Source: an uncultured Pseudomonadales bacterium
GTDB taxonomy: Bacteria > Pseudomonadota > Gammaproteobacteria > Pseudomonadales > Azotimanducaceae
Direction: 5' to 3'
Assembly: GCA_958296025.1 (NCBI GenBank)
Contig: OY282430.1
Coordinates: 1,798,001 to 1,862,000 of the forward strand
DNA: 64,000 nucleotides
Part shown: positions 28,006 through 37,105 of the stretch, piece after piece
Layout of the letters: every line of letters starts with the position of its first letter
How positions within the stretch are numbered: position 1 is the first letter of the stretch
Notes under the pieces: model-generated
Databases searched by the model: none
What the model saw: only the letters and a program-made list of their open reading frames with translations
Told to the model about the DNA's origin: nothing
Position numbers and translations under genes: made by a program

Positions 28006-29244
28006 ATGAAGACCAACTTAGGTTCTGGGCTGATGCGGCTGTTGGGGCTTGGCGTTCTGTTGGCTTGGTGCCCTGCGGCGCTGGCGCAGAGCAATATGGA
28101 CGTTCCGCTGTTCCTGTCGAATTCCGACGGCATGGGCCGCCAAGGATTCGTGCGCATCATCAACCATTCGGACAGCGAAGGCACGGTGACCGTCACGGCC
28201 ACCGACGACGCCGGCATGTCGCCTGACCCGGTCACCCTCGCCTTGGGCGCCAGGGAGACGAAGCATTTCAATTCCGACGACTTGGAGATGAACGACAGGG
28301 ACAGGCTGTCCGGCGGCGTCGGCAATCCCACCCAAGGCTTTTGGCGCTTGCGCATCAGCACCGAAATGGCCGATGTCGAAGCGTTGGCCTATGTGCGCAC
28401 CACGGACGGCTTTCTGACCAGCATGCACGACAGGGTGCCGGCCAGGGACGGCACGATGATGCACCATGTGCGCGTCTTCAACCCAGGCAGCAACACCAAC
28501 CAGCAGAGCAGGCTGCGGCTGGTCAACCCCACGGGGAACGACGCCTCCGTCACCATCACGGGCCTTGACGACGCCGGCAGCCTCGGAGAGGCGGACGTCG
28601 GCCTGACGCTGCCGGCCGGCCAGGCGATGATGCTTAGCGCGGCGGATTTGGAGGAGGAGGCCAGCGGCCGGACCGGCACGCTGGGCGACGGGGCAGGCAA
28701 GTGGCAGTTGTTCGTCTCCGCTGATCAGGCCATTTGGGTGATGAGCCTGATGGGCACGCCCACCGGCCATCTCACCAACCTTTCCACCGCCACGTCCAAC
28801 ACGGCCTACACGCCGCCGGAGAGGTCGGCGCCGCCGGATCCGGAGCCGGAGCCCCCAACTGGCGAGGATGCCTACGCCGCGACATGCGTAGGGCTGACAG
28901 TCGAGCCGGGCAAGCTCTCTTACGGTCCTCTCAACGATGGCCCCGATGGGTTTGGAGCCCTAACCGATTGCGCTACTACGAGTCCTCTCATAGAGCCCAT
29001 CAATGATCTATTGAACCCTATCGATGGGAGCCGGACAACGGTGCATGAAGCCAAGTGGCAGATGCGGGCGGACGCGAACAGCGCTTGGACGGACATTGAG
29101 GGCACCGCAGTGGAGTATGACATCTGCCCCCTTGACCCAGACACAGCGGGCGAGTACCGGCTGGTCATTGACCAAACCGTGACCCCCGATGGTGGCGAGC
29201 CAACTCGGTCCAAGTGCTCCACCAACACCATTACGGTGCCATAG
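28006..29244 (+). CDS. Exported protein with two tandem homologous domains and an Ig-like tail
   Basis: 412 residues with a clear signal peptide (LMRLLGLGVLLAWCPAALAQ, cleavage near residue 28) and a good ribosome site. Residues ~45-145 and ~160-270 are diverged copies of one beta-rich domain: GFVRIINHSDSEGTVTVTATDDAG against SRLRLVNPTGNDASVTITGLDDAG, and GFWRLRISTEMADVEALAYV against GKWQLFVSADQAIWVMSLMG. A Pro/Glu-rich linker leads to a C-terminal domain of ~125 residues with paired cysteines (CVGL, DCATT, ICPLD, KCSTN). I do not recognise a characterised family; a cell-surface or secreted role is inferred. Confidence 0.72.
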   Translation: MKTNLGSGLMRLLGLGVLLAWCPAALAQSNMDVPLFLSNSDGMGRQGFVRIINHSDSEGTVTVTATDDAGMSPDPVTLALGARETKHFNSDDLEMNDRDRLSGGVGNPTQGFWRLRISTEMADVEALAYVRTTDGFLTSMHDRVPARDGTMMHHVRVFNPGSNTNQQSRLRLVNPTGNDASVTITGLDDAGSLGEADVGLTLPAGQAMMLSAADLEEEASGRTGTLGDGAGKWQLFVSADQAIWVMSLMGTPTGHLTNLSTATSNTAYTPPERSAPPDPEPEPPTGEDAYAATCVGLTVEPGKLSYGPLNDGPDGFGALTDCATTSPLIEPINDLLNPIDGSRTTVHEAKWQMRADANSAWTDIEGTAVEYDICPLDPDTAGEYRLVIDQTVTPDGGEPTRSKCSTNTITVP

Positions 29245-29284
29245 CGTCACTGACAGGCGCAGCCGCCGGTAGAGGCGGGCACAG

Positions 29285-29316
29285 CGCGGCTTGACCCGCC
29301 CAAGGGCCAAGCCGCG
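29285..29316. terminator. Perfect-stem hairpin between convergent genes
   Basis: CGCGGCTTG (29285-29293) pairs perfectly with CAAGCCGCG (29308-29316), and an inner GCCC/GGGC stem closes on an AA loop. It lies 40 bases after the secreted-protein stop and before the converging AlbA_2 gene. No T run follows, so it may slow polymerase or protect the mRNA end. Confidence 0.55.
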
Positions 29317-29334
29317 TCACGCGCCACTTTATGT

Positions 29335-29373
29335 GGCCTGCCCCCGGGAGCCTTGGGTTCCCCGGGGCGGGCC
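29335..29373. terminator. Second GC-rich hairpin, bidirectional terminator candidate
   Basis: GGCCTGCCCCCGGG (29335-29348) pairs with CCCCGGGGCGGGCC (29360-29373) with one wobble and one mismatch and an 11-base loop. TGTCTTT follows on the plus strand. With the hairpin just before it, this is the likely end point for both converging transcripts. Confidence 0.55.
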
Positions 29374-29448
29374 TGTCTTTGCGCCGCGCCTAGGGCCGAC
29401 ACAGCCAGTCTTGTTGGCGAAGCCGTCGGGTTTTTCGATGATGCGGCT

Positions 29449-31428
29449 TTAATTCCGCGGCCGTTGGCGTTCACGGAGTTGGGCGAGTTCCGCCGGGAAT
29501 TTCGCTTCATCGGGCAGCAGCCTGATGGCGTTTTCATAAGCGGCCGTCACTTCACCCATTGGGGTGCGCAGCCAATTCAAAGTGCGCGCCAAATCACGCC
29601 ACGCCCAAGCATGACGGGTCGGCGAGGCATCCATCTGAATCACCCGCTCCAAAAGGCCGCGCGCCTCCACCAACAAGCGCCGGTTCACCTCCCGCCAAGC
29701 CCGCTCCCGCTGCGTTCTTGCCTCTTGAGCCAGCCCCATCTTAGTTTGCGCGAACTCGTGCAGGGCGCGGGGGTCCGCCTGAATGGAGTCGCCGGCCTGT
29801 TCGAAGTAGCGATGGGCGATGCGGGGCTGACGCAGGCGGCGCGCCAAAATGGCGGCGTCAATGGCGTCTTGAGCTGATGCCCTAGCAGTAAGCAGGTGGA
29901 GAACGTCCAGCGCATCGTCCGTACAATCGTGATCGAGCAGCGCTTCGATCCATGTGTTCGTCACGTTGGGTATCGCGAACTCTGGCCCGATTTCACAGAA
30001 ACGGGTGAAGACCGCCTTGGCTGAGTCAAGATCATCCCGCTCGGCGTGCAGTCGAATCATTTCGGCGCAGAGCACTGCTGAGGCTTCGTTCGCTCGCCAA
30101 GAATCCTGAACGCGCAGAAAGGCGTCCTCCGAACTGCCGACGGTGCGCAGATAGGCGGCGTCCTGAAGCGCGGACACCGCGGCGTACTCCGGATGGGCCG
30201 GCAAAGTCGCCCTAAACCAGCTAGCGGCAAAATCGAATTGCGGCGGCGGAGAGCCGTTCTCCGCCATGCAGCGGTAGATCTGCGGCAACCCGGTTCTCCA
30301 GCCTTCCGCCAAGCCCAGCTGCTTCAAGAACTCGCCGATGCGCGGGTTGCGGGCAGGTGTGGGGGGGACTGAAGCACTCTCCTGCAGATGCTGTGGCTCA
30401 ATGCCCGCCACCGGCCCGGGATAACTGATGACTTCGATGCGATCTGGATACAAGCAGACTTTGGTTGGTTCCATCACTTCCGGGCGGTAGGCGCGGTGGT
30501 AAACGGCGTTGACCAACGCCTCCCGAAGCGCCTGCAGCGGGTAGTTCACCCAGCCGCGCACCTTGCTGCGGTCCCGTTCCTTCTTCAGGTGCGTCTGCGC
30601 GAATCCATCCAGATGGCGCAGGCAATCCCCTAGCTGCGCAGCGAGTGCGCCGTGGAAAGTGCGTTCGTTTTGCACCTTGCCGGCGCGGTCCGCTGCGAAC
30701 TGCGCCACTATGATTCGAGCGCTCGGAAACCACCGTTCGGGATTGTCGGAAAAGAAGAGCAGGCCAACATTGCGGGGCACTTCGTGCTGGTTAGCCGGGA
30801 CGGTGATCCGCATTCGTCTGTAGATGGTCGGTGCGTCTGGTTCGTCGCGCAGGGCGCTCTTCACGTCATGCAGATGCTCGCGCACCTTAGCTTCGCGCAG
30901 GTCATCAAGCCTTGCGTCATGGGCCGCGCGGTTATCCCAAGGTATGGGCGTTGTTTGTTCGAGCAGCCTGTCCAACTGGTTGCTTGCCGCGGCGTCCACG
31001 GTCTCCGACCCTATGCGGATCCAGTATTTCCAGTTCTTGCCTCCAGGCCCGTCGGGAGCCTGGTGAGGGCGGGCTTCGCTGGCCGGCACCCAGACAACCA
31101 GAACATCGCGGCCGCCCATTTGCTCAGGGGACAGGATAGGGACGTAACTAGGCCGCATTGCCTTGCAGCGCCCGCGTATCCACCTCTGAGCATCGTCGAT
31201 TTCCCTATCCGTCAAGCCGCGCACGGAGCGACCCTCTGATGCGTCCACACCAACAACAATGTAGCCGCCATTGAGATTCTGATAGTCGTTGGCGAATGCG
31301 CAGACCGTCTTCAGAATCTGGAAACCAGTGATGCCGGGGTCCCAACTCGCCTTGAATTCAACACGCACCGACTCGATCAGCCTGCCGATGAGAAGATCTT
31401 CGACATTGATTGGCAGAATGTTGCTCAT
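29449..31428 (-). CDS. AlbA_2 (Schlafen-like) ATPase-type protein with helical-repeat C-terminus
   Basis: 659 residues from ATG 31428. Residues ~15-160 are an AlbA_2/Schlafen-type domain (ESVRVEFKASWDPG, FANDYQNLNGGYIVVGVD, YWIRIGSETVDA). Residues ~250-420 carry the GHKL-like pattern LREALVNAVYHRAY, DRIEVISYPGPVAGI and RNPRIGEFLKQLGLAEGWRTGLP. The remaining ~220 residues are helical and TPR-like (LDSAKAVFTRFCEIGPEFA, RIAHRYFEQAGDSIQ, GEVTAAYENAIRLLPDEAK). An AlbA_2 ATPase with a TPR-like sensor end suggests regulation or defence; no function is demonstrated. It is not closely similar to the other AlbA_2 gene 4 kb away. Confidence 0.78.
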   Translation of the reverse strand: MSNILPINVEDLLIGRLIESVRVEFKASWDPGITGFQILKTVCAFANDYQNLNGGYIVVGVDASEGRSVRGLTDREIDDAQRWIRGRCKAMRPSYVPILSPEQMGGRDVLVVWVPASEARPHQAPDGPGGKNWKYWIRIGSETVDAAASNQLDRLLEQTTPIPWDNRAAHDARLDDLREAKVREHLHDVKSALRDEPDAPTIYRRMRITVPANQHEVPRNVGLLFFSDNPERWFPSARIIVAQFAADRAGKVQNERTFHGALAAQLGDCLRHLDGFAQTHLKKERDRSKVRGWVNYPLQALREALVNAVYHRAYRPEVMEPTKVCLYPDRIEVISYPGPVAGIEPQHLQESASVPPTPARNPRIGEFLKQLGLAEGWRTGLPQIYRCMAENGSPPPQFDFAASWFRATLPAHPEYAAVSALQDAAYLRTVGSSEDAFLRVQDSWRANEASAVLCAEMIRLHAERDDLDSAKAVFTRFCEIGPEFAIPNVTNTWIEALLDHDCTDDALDVLHLLTARASAQDAIDAAILARRLRQPRIAHRYFEQAGDSIQADPRALHEFAQTKMGLAQEARTQRERAWREVNRRLLVEARGLLERVIQMDASPTRHAWAWRDLARTLNWLRTPMGEVTAAYENAIRLLPDEAKFPAELAQLRERQRPRN

Positions 31429-31434
31429 GGGAGG

Positions 31435-31463
31435 ATTGTTCCGCTTGCGCGGTGAACAATCAA
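31435..31463 (-). promoter_or_regulatory. Promoter predicting a leaderless mRNA for the AlbA_2/TPR gene
   Basis: Minus strand: -35 TTGATT (31458-31463), exactly 17 bases, -10 AACAAT (31435-31440), then 6 bases to the ATG at 31428. The intervening CCTCCC is not a ribosome site. The geometry is the same as at the BrnA-type gene. Confidence 0.5.
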
Positions 31464-31840
31464 CACCTTTGCGGTGCCCTGAGGTCGCCGGCCGGCACAA
31501 TCGCCCGCCACTGAGGGGAGCGGCAAGCGAGCTTGGGGACGACAGGGTTTTTCACCGTACAGCGTCGGCCAACGGGCGGAAAATCGCAGTTTCGGGAATG
31601 TGGGACTCAGCGGCTTGACCGGGCGAAAGCTCCCCCCCACAATACGCGCCTTTGAAGGGGCTTGGGGAGTTGCTTGGGGCAGGCCCATTTTGCGCTATGC
31701 GCTAATCAACTTGTTTTCTTGAACGCGGGGTTGTAAATGCGCCCAATTTGGCCGCGCCGCGGCGGTGGGTTGCCTAGTCCAAGGCTTTGCCTTGGAGCTT
31801 TGAACTCACTGGTTTGCAGCATCGCCCGTCGGAGGAGTCC
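31464..31840. other. Intergenic region upstream of etfB
   Basis: About 380 bases with no convincing gene. The right part (31690-31740) is less GC-rich and contains TTGTTT and, 16 bases on, GTAAAT, a weak promoter candidate for etfBA. A strong GGAGGAG ribosome site precedes etfB. Confidence 0.4.
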
Positions 31841-32593
31841 ATGAAGGTACTGGTGCCAGTCAAGCGGGTGGTTGACGCCAACGTGAAGATCCGCGTCAAG
31901 CCGGACGGCGGCGGCGTCGATCTCGCCAACGTCAAGATGGCGGTCAATCCATTCTGTGAAATCGCCATCGAGGAGGCCATTCGGTTGCGGGAGGCCGGCG
32001 CGGCTGCGGAGGTGGTCGCCGTCAGCGTCGGCGCTGTCGTTTGCCAGGAGCAGTTGCGCACCTGCTTGGCGCTCGGCGCGGACCGGGCGGTGCTGATTCA
32101 GACGGACGCCGAGCTGCACCCTCTGGGCGTGGCCAAGGCGCTCAAGGCGCTGCAGGAGCGGGAGCAGGCGGACATCGTGTTGTTCGGCAAGCAGAGCATC
32201 GACGGGGACAACAGCCAGACCGGGCCGATGTTCGCCGCCCTGACCGGCCTGCCCCAAGCCACCTTCGCCTCCGAGTCGAAGGTGGCGGAGGGCGAACTGG
32301 AGGTCACGCGGGAGGTGGACGGTGGCCTGCAGACCATAGCCGTCAAGCTGCCGGCGGTGGTGACCACGGACCTGCGCCTGAACGAACCCCGCTACGCCTC
32401 CCTGCCCAACATCATGAAGGCGAAGAGGAAGCCCATGGATGTGCTGAGCCCCGAGGAGCTTGGCGTTGACCTTGCCTCCAGCGTGGAGGTTCTCGCCGTG
32501 GAGCGGCCGGCGGAGCGCGGCGCCGGGGTCAAGGTGGAGAGCGTCGAGGAGCTGGTCGATAAACTCAGAAACGAAGCAAAGGTGATCGCATGA
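31841..32593 (+). CDS. etfB: Electron transfer flavoprotein, beta subunit
   Basis: 250-residue small subunit of the ETF heterodimer, which collects electrons from acyl-CoA dehydrogenases. ATG 31841 follows GGAGGAG and begins [20 protein letters not shown]; the in-frame extension upstream is not family-like. The signature [17 protein letters not shown] and the AMP-site region [25 protein letters not shown] are present, with [28 protein letters not shown]. Its stop overlaps the etfA ATG. Confidence 0.96.
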   Translation: MKVLVPVKRVVDANVKIRVKPDGGGVDLANVKMAVNPFCEIAIEEAIRLREAGAAAEVVAVSVGAVVCQEQLRTCLALGADRAVLIQTDAELHPLGVAKALKALQEREQADIVLFGKQSIDGDNSQTGPMFAALTGLPQATFASESKVAEGELEVTREVDGGLQTIAVKLPAVVTTDLRLNEPRYASLPNIMKAKRKPMDVLSPEELGVDLASSVEVLAVERPAERGAGVKVESVEELVDKLRNEAKVIA

Positions 32594-33519
32594 GCGCATT
32601 GGTCGTCGCCGAGCACGACAATCGGTCCATCAAGCCGGCCACCCGGGTGACCGCCGCTGCCGCCGAAGCTATCGGTAATGGCTTTGACGTCTTGGTGGCG
32701 GGGGAGCACTGCGCCGCCGCCGCCGAGGAAGCTGGCCGCATCGCTGGGGTCGGCAAGGTGCTGCTGGCGGACCAGCCGGCCTACGGCCATCAGTTGGCGG
32801 AGAACGTTGCCCTTTTGGTGGCGGAGCTCGGTGCCGCCTACAGCCACATTCTTGCGGCCCACACCACTACCGGCAAGAACTTCCTGCCCAGGGTGGCGGC
32901 GCTGCTGGATGTGGCGCAGATATCGGACATCGTGGCGGTGCTGGATGAGGCCACCTTCAAGCGCCCCATCTACGCCGGCAACGCCATCGCCACGGTGCGC
33001 TGCAAGGACCGCATCAAGGTGGTGAGCGTACGCGGCACCGCCTACGACCCCGTGGCGGCAGAAGGCGGCAGCGGCGTGGTCGAGGCCGTGGCCGCCGCCC
33101 AGGACGCCGGCGTCTCCCGCTTCCTCCGCGATGAACTGGCCAAGAGCGAGCGTCCCGAGCTGACCGCCGCCGGCATCATCATCTCCGGCGGGCGGGGCAT
33201 GGGCAGCGGCGAGAACTTCCAACTGCTCGAAGGCATCGCCGACAAGCTGGGCGCCGCCATCGGCGCCTCCCGGGCGGCGGTGGACGCCGGCTTCGTGCCG
33301 AACGACATGCAAGTGGGGCAGACCGGCAAGATCGTCGCCCCGGACCTGTACATCGCCGTGGGCATTTCCGGCGCCATCCAGCACTTGGCCGGCATGAAGG
33401 ACAGCAAGGTCATCGCCGCCATCAACAAGGACGAGGACGCCCCCATCTTCCAAGTGGCGGACTACGGCTTGGTGGCGGACCTGTTCAAGGCGCTACCGGA
33501 GCTCGAAGCGCTTCTGTAG
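32590..33519 (+). CDS. etfA: Electron transfer flavoprotein, alpha subunit
   Basis: 309-residue FAD-binding subunit. The start overlaps the etfB stop by 4 bases. The C-terminal FAD domain has [89 protein letters not shown]-type sequence, all hallmarks intact. It forms the soluble shuttle between dehydrogenases such as the one at 57 kb and the ETF:quinone oxidoreductase at 25.7 kb. Confidence 0.96.
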   Translation: MSALVVAEHDNRSIKPATRVTAAAAEAIGNGFDVLVAGEHCAAAAEEAGRIAGVGKVLLADQPAYGHQLAENVALLVAELGAAYSHILAAHTTTGKNFLPRVAALLDVAQISDIVAVLDEATFKRPIYAGNAIATVRCKDRIKVVSVRGTAYDPVAAEGGSGVVEAVAAAQDAGVSRFLRDELAKSERPELTAAGIIISGGRGMGSGENFQLLEGIADKLGAAIGASRAAVDAGFVPNDMQVGQTGKIVAPDLYIAVGISGAIQHLAGMKDSKVIAAINKDEDAPIFQVADYGLVADLFKALPELEALL

Positions 33520-33565
33520 AGGAGAAATTGGCGGGGGTGGGGAGGCCGCTGCTCGAGTTGAAGCG

Positions 33566-34582
33566 CTAGGGCGTTCGCTTGGCGGTGTACCAGGTGACGG
33601 GCTGGGCGTGGTCGTGGATTTGCTCGGCCACCTGCAGCACTAGGGCGAACATGGCCATGCGCACCACCACTCCGTTGTCCGTCTGGCGGAAGATGGCGAG
33701 GTTGGGGTTTGCGTCCAAATCCGCATCCAGTTCCTGGGCGGCGCTGCGCGAGTCTCGGGGCAGGGGATGCATGATGACGGTGTTCGGCTGGCAGTGTTGG
33801 GTGTAGATGTCTTGGTTCAACCTAAACAGGCCGCGGTAGCGGTTGGCCTCCGCTTGGGTGGGGAAGCGCTCCTCCTGGGTGCGCGTGACGTAGAGGATAT
33901 CGACGTTGTGAATGCCGGCCTCCAGTTCGTGGTGCAGGGCAACATGGTGGCCGCGGCGGTGCAGGCCGGCGACGATGGCCTCCGGCGCCTCCAAACCGGG
34001 TGGGGAGACCAGGTGGTAGTGGATGTCGTCGTATAGGGCCAGCAACTTGCAAAGGGAGTGGACGGCGCGGCCAAAGCGCAGGTCCCCGACCAAGGCGATG
34101 CGCAGGCCGTCGATGCCTTGGCCGCGCCCGGCCATTTCCTGCTTGATGGTATAAAGATCTAGAAAGGCTTGGCTGGGATGCTCGTTGTCGCCGTCCCCGG
34201 CGTTGATGACCGGCACTCGGCTGGCTTCGGCGAACTCCGCCACCGCGCCGGCCTCGGGGTGGCGCATCACGATCAGGTCGCTGTAGCCGGACAGCACCCG
34301 GGCCGTGTCCTGCAGGGACTCTCCCTTGGCCAGGGAGGAGGCTTTGACCTCGGTGGTCTCCCGCACCTCGCCGCCGAGCAGGTTGAAGGCGCTGCCGAAG
34401 GAGATGCGCGTTCTAGTCGAAGGCTCGAAGAACATGTTGGAGAGGATGGCGCCCTGCAGCACCCGGGTGACCCGAACCCGCTCCGCATAGGGGCGCAGGG
34501 CGTCAGCCACGGCGAATAGCCGGTCGATGTCCGCTCGGTCGAACTGATCGATGCTCAGAATGTGGGCGCCCGTGAAGCGCAA
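33566..34582 (-). CDS. pyrB: Aspartate carbamoyltransferase, catalytic chain
   Basis: 339-residue enzyme of pyrimidine synthesis joining carbamoyl phosphate and aspartate. The carbamoyl-phosphate loop [16 protein letters not shown], the [12 protein letters not shown] stretch, the [12 protein letters not shown] stretch and the [20 protein letters not shown] stretch are present. I chose TTG 34582 because it is preceded by AGGGGG at a proper distance and begins just before [19 protein letters not shown]; a TTG 18 codons upstream is the alternative. No pyrI or pyrC is adjacent. The MPLPRDSR-like regulatory region is of the E. coli-type rather than the pyrR attenuated type, but regulation is not visible. 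Confidence 0.93.
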   Translation of the reverse strand: MRFTGAHILSIDQFDRADIDRLFAVADALRPYAERVRVTRVLQGAILSNMFFEPSTRTRISFGSAFNLLGGEVRETTEVKASSLAKGESLQDTARVLSGYSDLIVMRHPEAGAVAEFAEASRVPVINAGDGDNEHPSQAFLDLYTIKQEMAGRGQGIDGLRIALVGDLRFGRAVHSLCKLLALYDDIHYHLVSPPGLEAPEAIVAGLHRRGHHVALHHELEAGIHNVDILYVTRTQEERFPTQAEANRYRGLFRLNQDIYTQHCQPNTVIMHPLPRDSRSAAQELDADLDANPNLAIFRQTDNGVVVRMAMFALVLQVAEQIHDHAQPVTWYTAKRTP

Positions 34583-34803
34583 GCGGCATCCCCCTAAGCC
34601 GTGCGGTCGCCGCCAAGCATACGCCCAGCGACCCAATCAAACCAAGGTCCCGCGCAGCCGAAACCCGCTTGGCGTCGCGAGGATGTTTCACCTGCTGCGT
34701 GAAGGATTTGATTTGCGCAACGACGCTCCCGCCCCCATGCTTGCTCGGAAACCATGCGGCGGCCAGCGCTTGACCCGGCCGCCATCGTACTTGAAAACCG
34801 ACG

Positions 34804-35718
34804 ATGTGCAAACCGCGGATCAGTTTCGAGTTCTTTCCGCCGAAAACGGAAATGGGGCGGGCGAACCTGTTGCGCACCGCGCAACGGTTGCAGTGCTTCG
34901 GCCCAGCGTTCTGTTCGGTGACCTATGGTGCCGACGGCTCCACTCGGCAGCGGACGCTGGGCGTTGTGCAGCAGTTGCGCTCGGCAGGGGTGAACGCCGT
35001 ACCCCATCTTTCCTGGAGTGGCGGCGATGAGGGCGTCGTTCTCCGCCTGCTCGGCGCTTACCAAGCGCTTGGCGTTGACCGCATGGTGGCGTTGCGCGGT
35101 GATGCGCTGCCGGCGGGCGGGGAAACGAACCCAGTGCGCTACGCCGAGGATCTGGTGCGCCTGATTCGCGCCCATACGGATGCGTTGCCGGTATTGGATG
35201 TGGCCGCCTATCCCGAGGTGCATCCCGAGGCGCCATCCGCCGCCGCGGACGTCCGCCATCTCAAGCGCAAGCTGGATGCCGGGGCTGACGGCTGCATCAC
35301 CCAATACTTCTACAACGCGGACAGCTACTTTTACTTTCGCGACCGTTGCGCCACCACCGGCATCCACGCGCCCATCGTGCCCGGCGTCATGCCCATCACC
35401 AACTATGCCAATCTGGCCAGGTTTTCGGACAAGGTGGGCGCTGAATTGCCGCGCTGGATGCGCCGCCGTCTGGAGGAGTTGAGCGGCGACAACGACGCGC
35501 TTTGCGCCTTCGGCGCGGAGGTTGTCACGGCGTTGTGCCGGCGGCTGCTGGAACAGAAGGCGCCGGGACTCCACTTCTACACCCTGAACAAGGCGCTGCC
35601 CACGGAGGCTGTCGCCAGCGGCCTAGGGCTCAGCGCCCGGCTGCATCCGCGCACTTCGGCGGTCGATAGGCCCCTTCGGCGACACGAACAGCCGCACCAA
35701 AGTGAAGAACAGGCTTAG
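34804..35718 (+). CDS. metF: 5,10-methylenetetrahydrofolate reductase
   Basis: 304-residue FAD enzyme making 5-methyl-THF for methionine synthesis. Family landmarks: ISFEFFPPKTEMGRANLL at the N-terminus, FCSVTYGADGSTRQRTL, GVDRMVALRGDALPAGG, LDAGADGCITQYFYNADSYFYFRD and the C-terminal GLHFYTLNKA. It is divergent from pyrB with a 221-base gap. No SAM- or SAH-riboswitch core could be recognised in that gap. Confidence 0.94.
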   Translation: MCKPRISFEFFPPKTEMGRANLLRTAQRLQCFGPAFCSVTYGADGSTRQRTLGVVQQLRSAGVNAVPHLSWSGGDEGVVLRLLGAYQALGVDRMVALRGDALPAGGETNPVRYAEDLVRLIRAHTDALPVLDVAAYPEVHPEAPSAAADVRHLKRKLDAGADGCITQYFYNADSYFYFRDRCATTGIHAPIVPGVMPITNYANLARFSDKVGAELPRWMRRRLEELSGDNDALCAFGAEVVTALCRRLLEQKAPGLHFYTLNKALPTEAVASGLGLSARLHPRTSAVDRPLRRHEQPHQSEEQA

Positions 35719-35910
35719 GCTGGCTGCGGTAATAGTGACGATAAGCCAGAACCATTCACCCACTTACAAGGAAAACGCTGCAAGATCTGTGCGACATCCG
35801 CCCGTCAATGGTGAAAATTCGCGTCTCGCCCCTTGCTGTCCTTGCGCACAGGCCGGTCGGCGATTATCGTTCGCGCCTTGTTGCGAGGCATTCTCCGTCA
35901 AGGAAGATCC

Positions 35911-36378
35911 GTGGGTCCTGAAACCGATGTCCTGAGCGTCGCCAGCGGCGGCGAGAACCTCTGGCCGCTGCTGATATACGCCTTTTTCGTGGGGGTGGTG
36001 CTGGTCGGCGCCATCGGCGGCTCTTGGTTGTTGGGGGCGCGCACCAAGCGGCGCAAGGCCACGGACCTGCCCTTCGAGTCCGGCATCATCGCGGTGGGCG
36101 AGGCGGAGCAAACCAAGCTGTCCATCGAGTTCTACCTGATTGCCATGTTCTTCGTCATCTTCGACCTGGAGACCATCTTCATCTTCGGCTGGGCCGTGGC
36201 CTTCTTCGAGCTGGGCTGGCGCGGCTATGCAGGGGCCGCCGTGTTCATCGTCATCCTGCTGGTCGCCTTGGTTTATGAATGGCGCAGCGGCGCCTTGGAT
36301 TGGGGCGTTAAGCAGCGCCTAATGCGCCGGGACTACGCCAGGCGGCCGGCCCCCGCAACTCCCGGCGGAGGCGCCTGA
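35911..36378 (+). CDS. nuoA: NADH-quinone oxidoreductase subunit A
   Basis: 155-residue membrane subunit, first gene of the complex I operon. The GTG at 35911 is chosen since AAGGAAG lies just before it; ATGs further upstream give unlike sequence. Three membrane helices are visible ([41 protein letters not shown] and [17 protein letters not shown]), and the family motifs LPFESGI and [11 protein letters not shown] are intact. The ~190 bases upstream should hold the operon promoter, which I could not fix. Confidence 0.94.
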   Translation: MGPETDVLSVASGGENLWPLLIYAFFVGVVLVGAIGGSWLLGARTKRRKATDLPFESGIIAVGEAEQTKLSIEFYLIAMFFVIFDLETIFIFGWAVAFFELGWRGYAGAAVFIVILLVALVYEWRSGALDWGVKQRLMRRDYARRPAPATPGGGA

Positions 36379-36379
36379 G

Positions 36380-37105
36380 ATGCAGTGGCGGCTGGTCAAG
36401 ACGGCGCCCGATGCGCCCATGCAGTCCCCCGACGAGGTCTATCAGGAGCAGGTGGCCAAGGGCTTCCTGACAGCGAAGCTGGACGACTTGGTGGCTTGGG
36501 GCCGGGCCAACTCCATGTGGCCGTTCAACTTCGGTCTGTCCTGCTGCTATGTGGAGATGGCTACGGCCTTGACGCCCCGCCATGACTTGGCCCGCTTCGG
36601 CGCCGAGGTCATTCGCGCCACCCCCCGGCAGGCGGACCTGATCGTCATCGCCGGCACCGTGTTTCGCAAGATGGCGCCAGTGGTGCAGTTCCTCTACGAT
36701 CAGCTGCTGGAGCCCAAATGGGTCATCTCCATGGGCTCCTGCGCCAATTCCGGCGGCATGTACGACATCTACAGCGTGGTGCAGGGCGTGGACAAGTTCC
36801 TGCCGGTGGATGTCTATGTGCCCGGTTGCCCACCCCGCCCGGAGACCCTCCTGCAAGGGCTGACCCTGCTGCAGGAGGCGGTGAAGGGCCGCCCACGCCC
36901 CTTCAGCTGGCTTTTGCGGGAGGACGGTTCGGTCAGCAAGTACCAGCCCAGCCAGCGGGACAAGCACACGCCGCAGCGAATGCGGGCGACAGTTCTGGAA
37001 ACGCCGGACAATGTCGGCCATGCGCCCCTGTCCAAGGACTTGCTGCGCGAGCAGACACCCTCCCCAGCCGTCAGGTTCGGGCGCAACGGGGCTGACCAAG
37101 GCTGA
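36380..37105 (+). CDS. nuoB: NADH-quinone oxidoreductase subunit B
   Basis: 241-residue peripheral-arm subunit carrying cluster N2 beside the quinone site. The tandem cysteines [22 protein letters not shown] and [11 protein letters not shown] bind the cluster. It starts one base after the nuoA stop. A ~55-residue basic C-terminal tail ([20 protein letters not shown] onward) extends beyond the core. The stop overlaps the start of nuoCD (TGATG). Confidence 0.96.
   Translation: MQWRLVKTAPDAPMQSPDEVYQEQVAKGFLTAKLDDLVAWGRANSMWPFNFGLSCCYVEMATALTPRHDLARFGAEVIRATPRQADLIVIAGTVFRKMAPVVQFLYDQLLEPKWVISMGSCANSGGMYDIYSVVQGVDKFLPVDVYVPGCPPRPETLLQGLTLLQEAVKGRPRPFSWLLREDGSVSKYQPSQRDKHTPQRMRATVLETPDNVGHAPLSKDLLREQTPSPAVRFGRNGADQG

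Noticed and set aside
34583-34803. Possible SAH or SAM riboswitch before metF
   Set aside because: There are short hairpins (TTCAC...GTGAA) and a CAACGACGCTC segment, but the conserved paired core and pseudoknot partner could not be placed.
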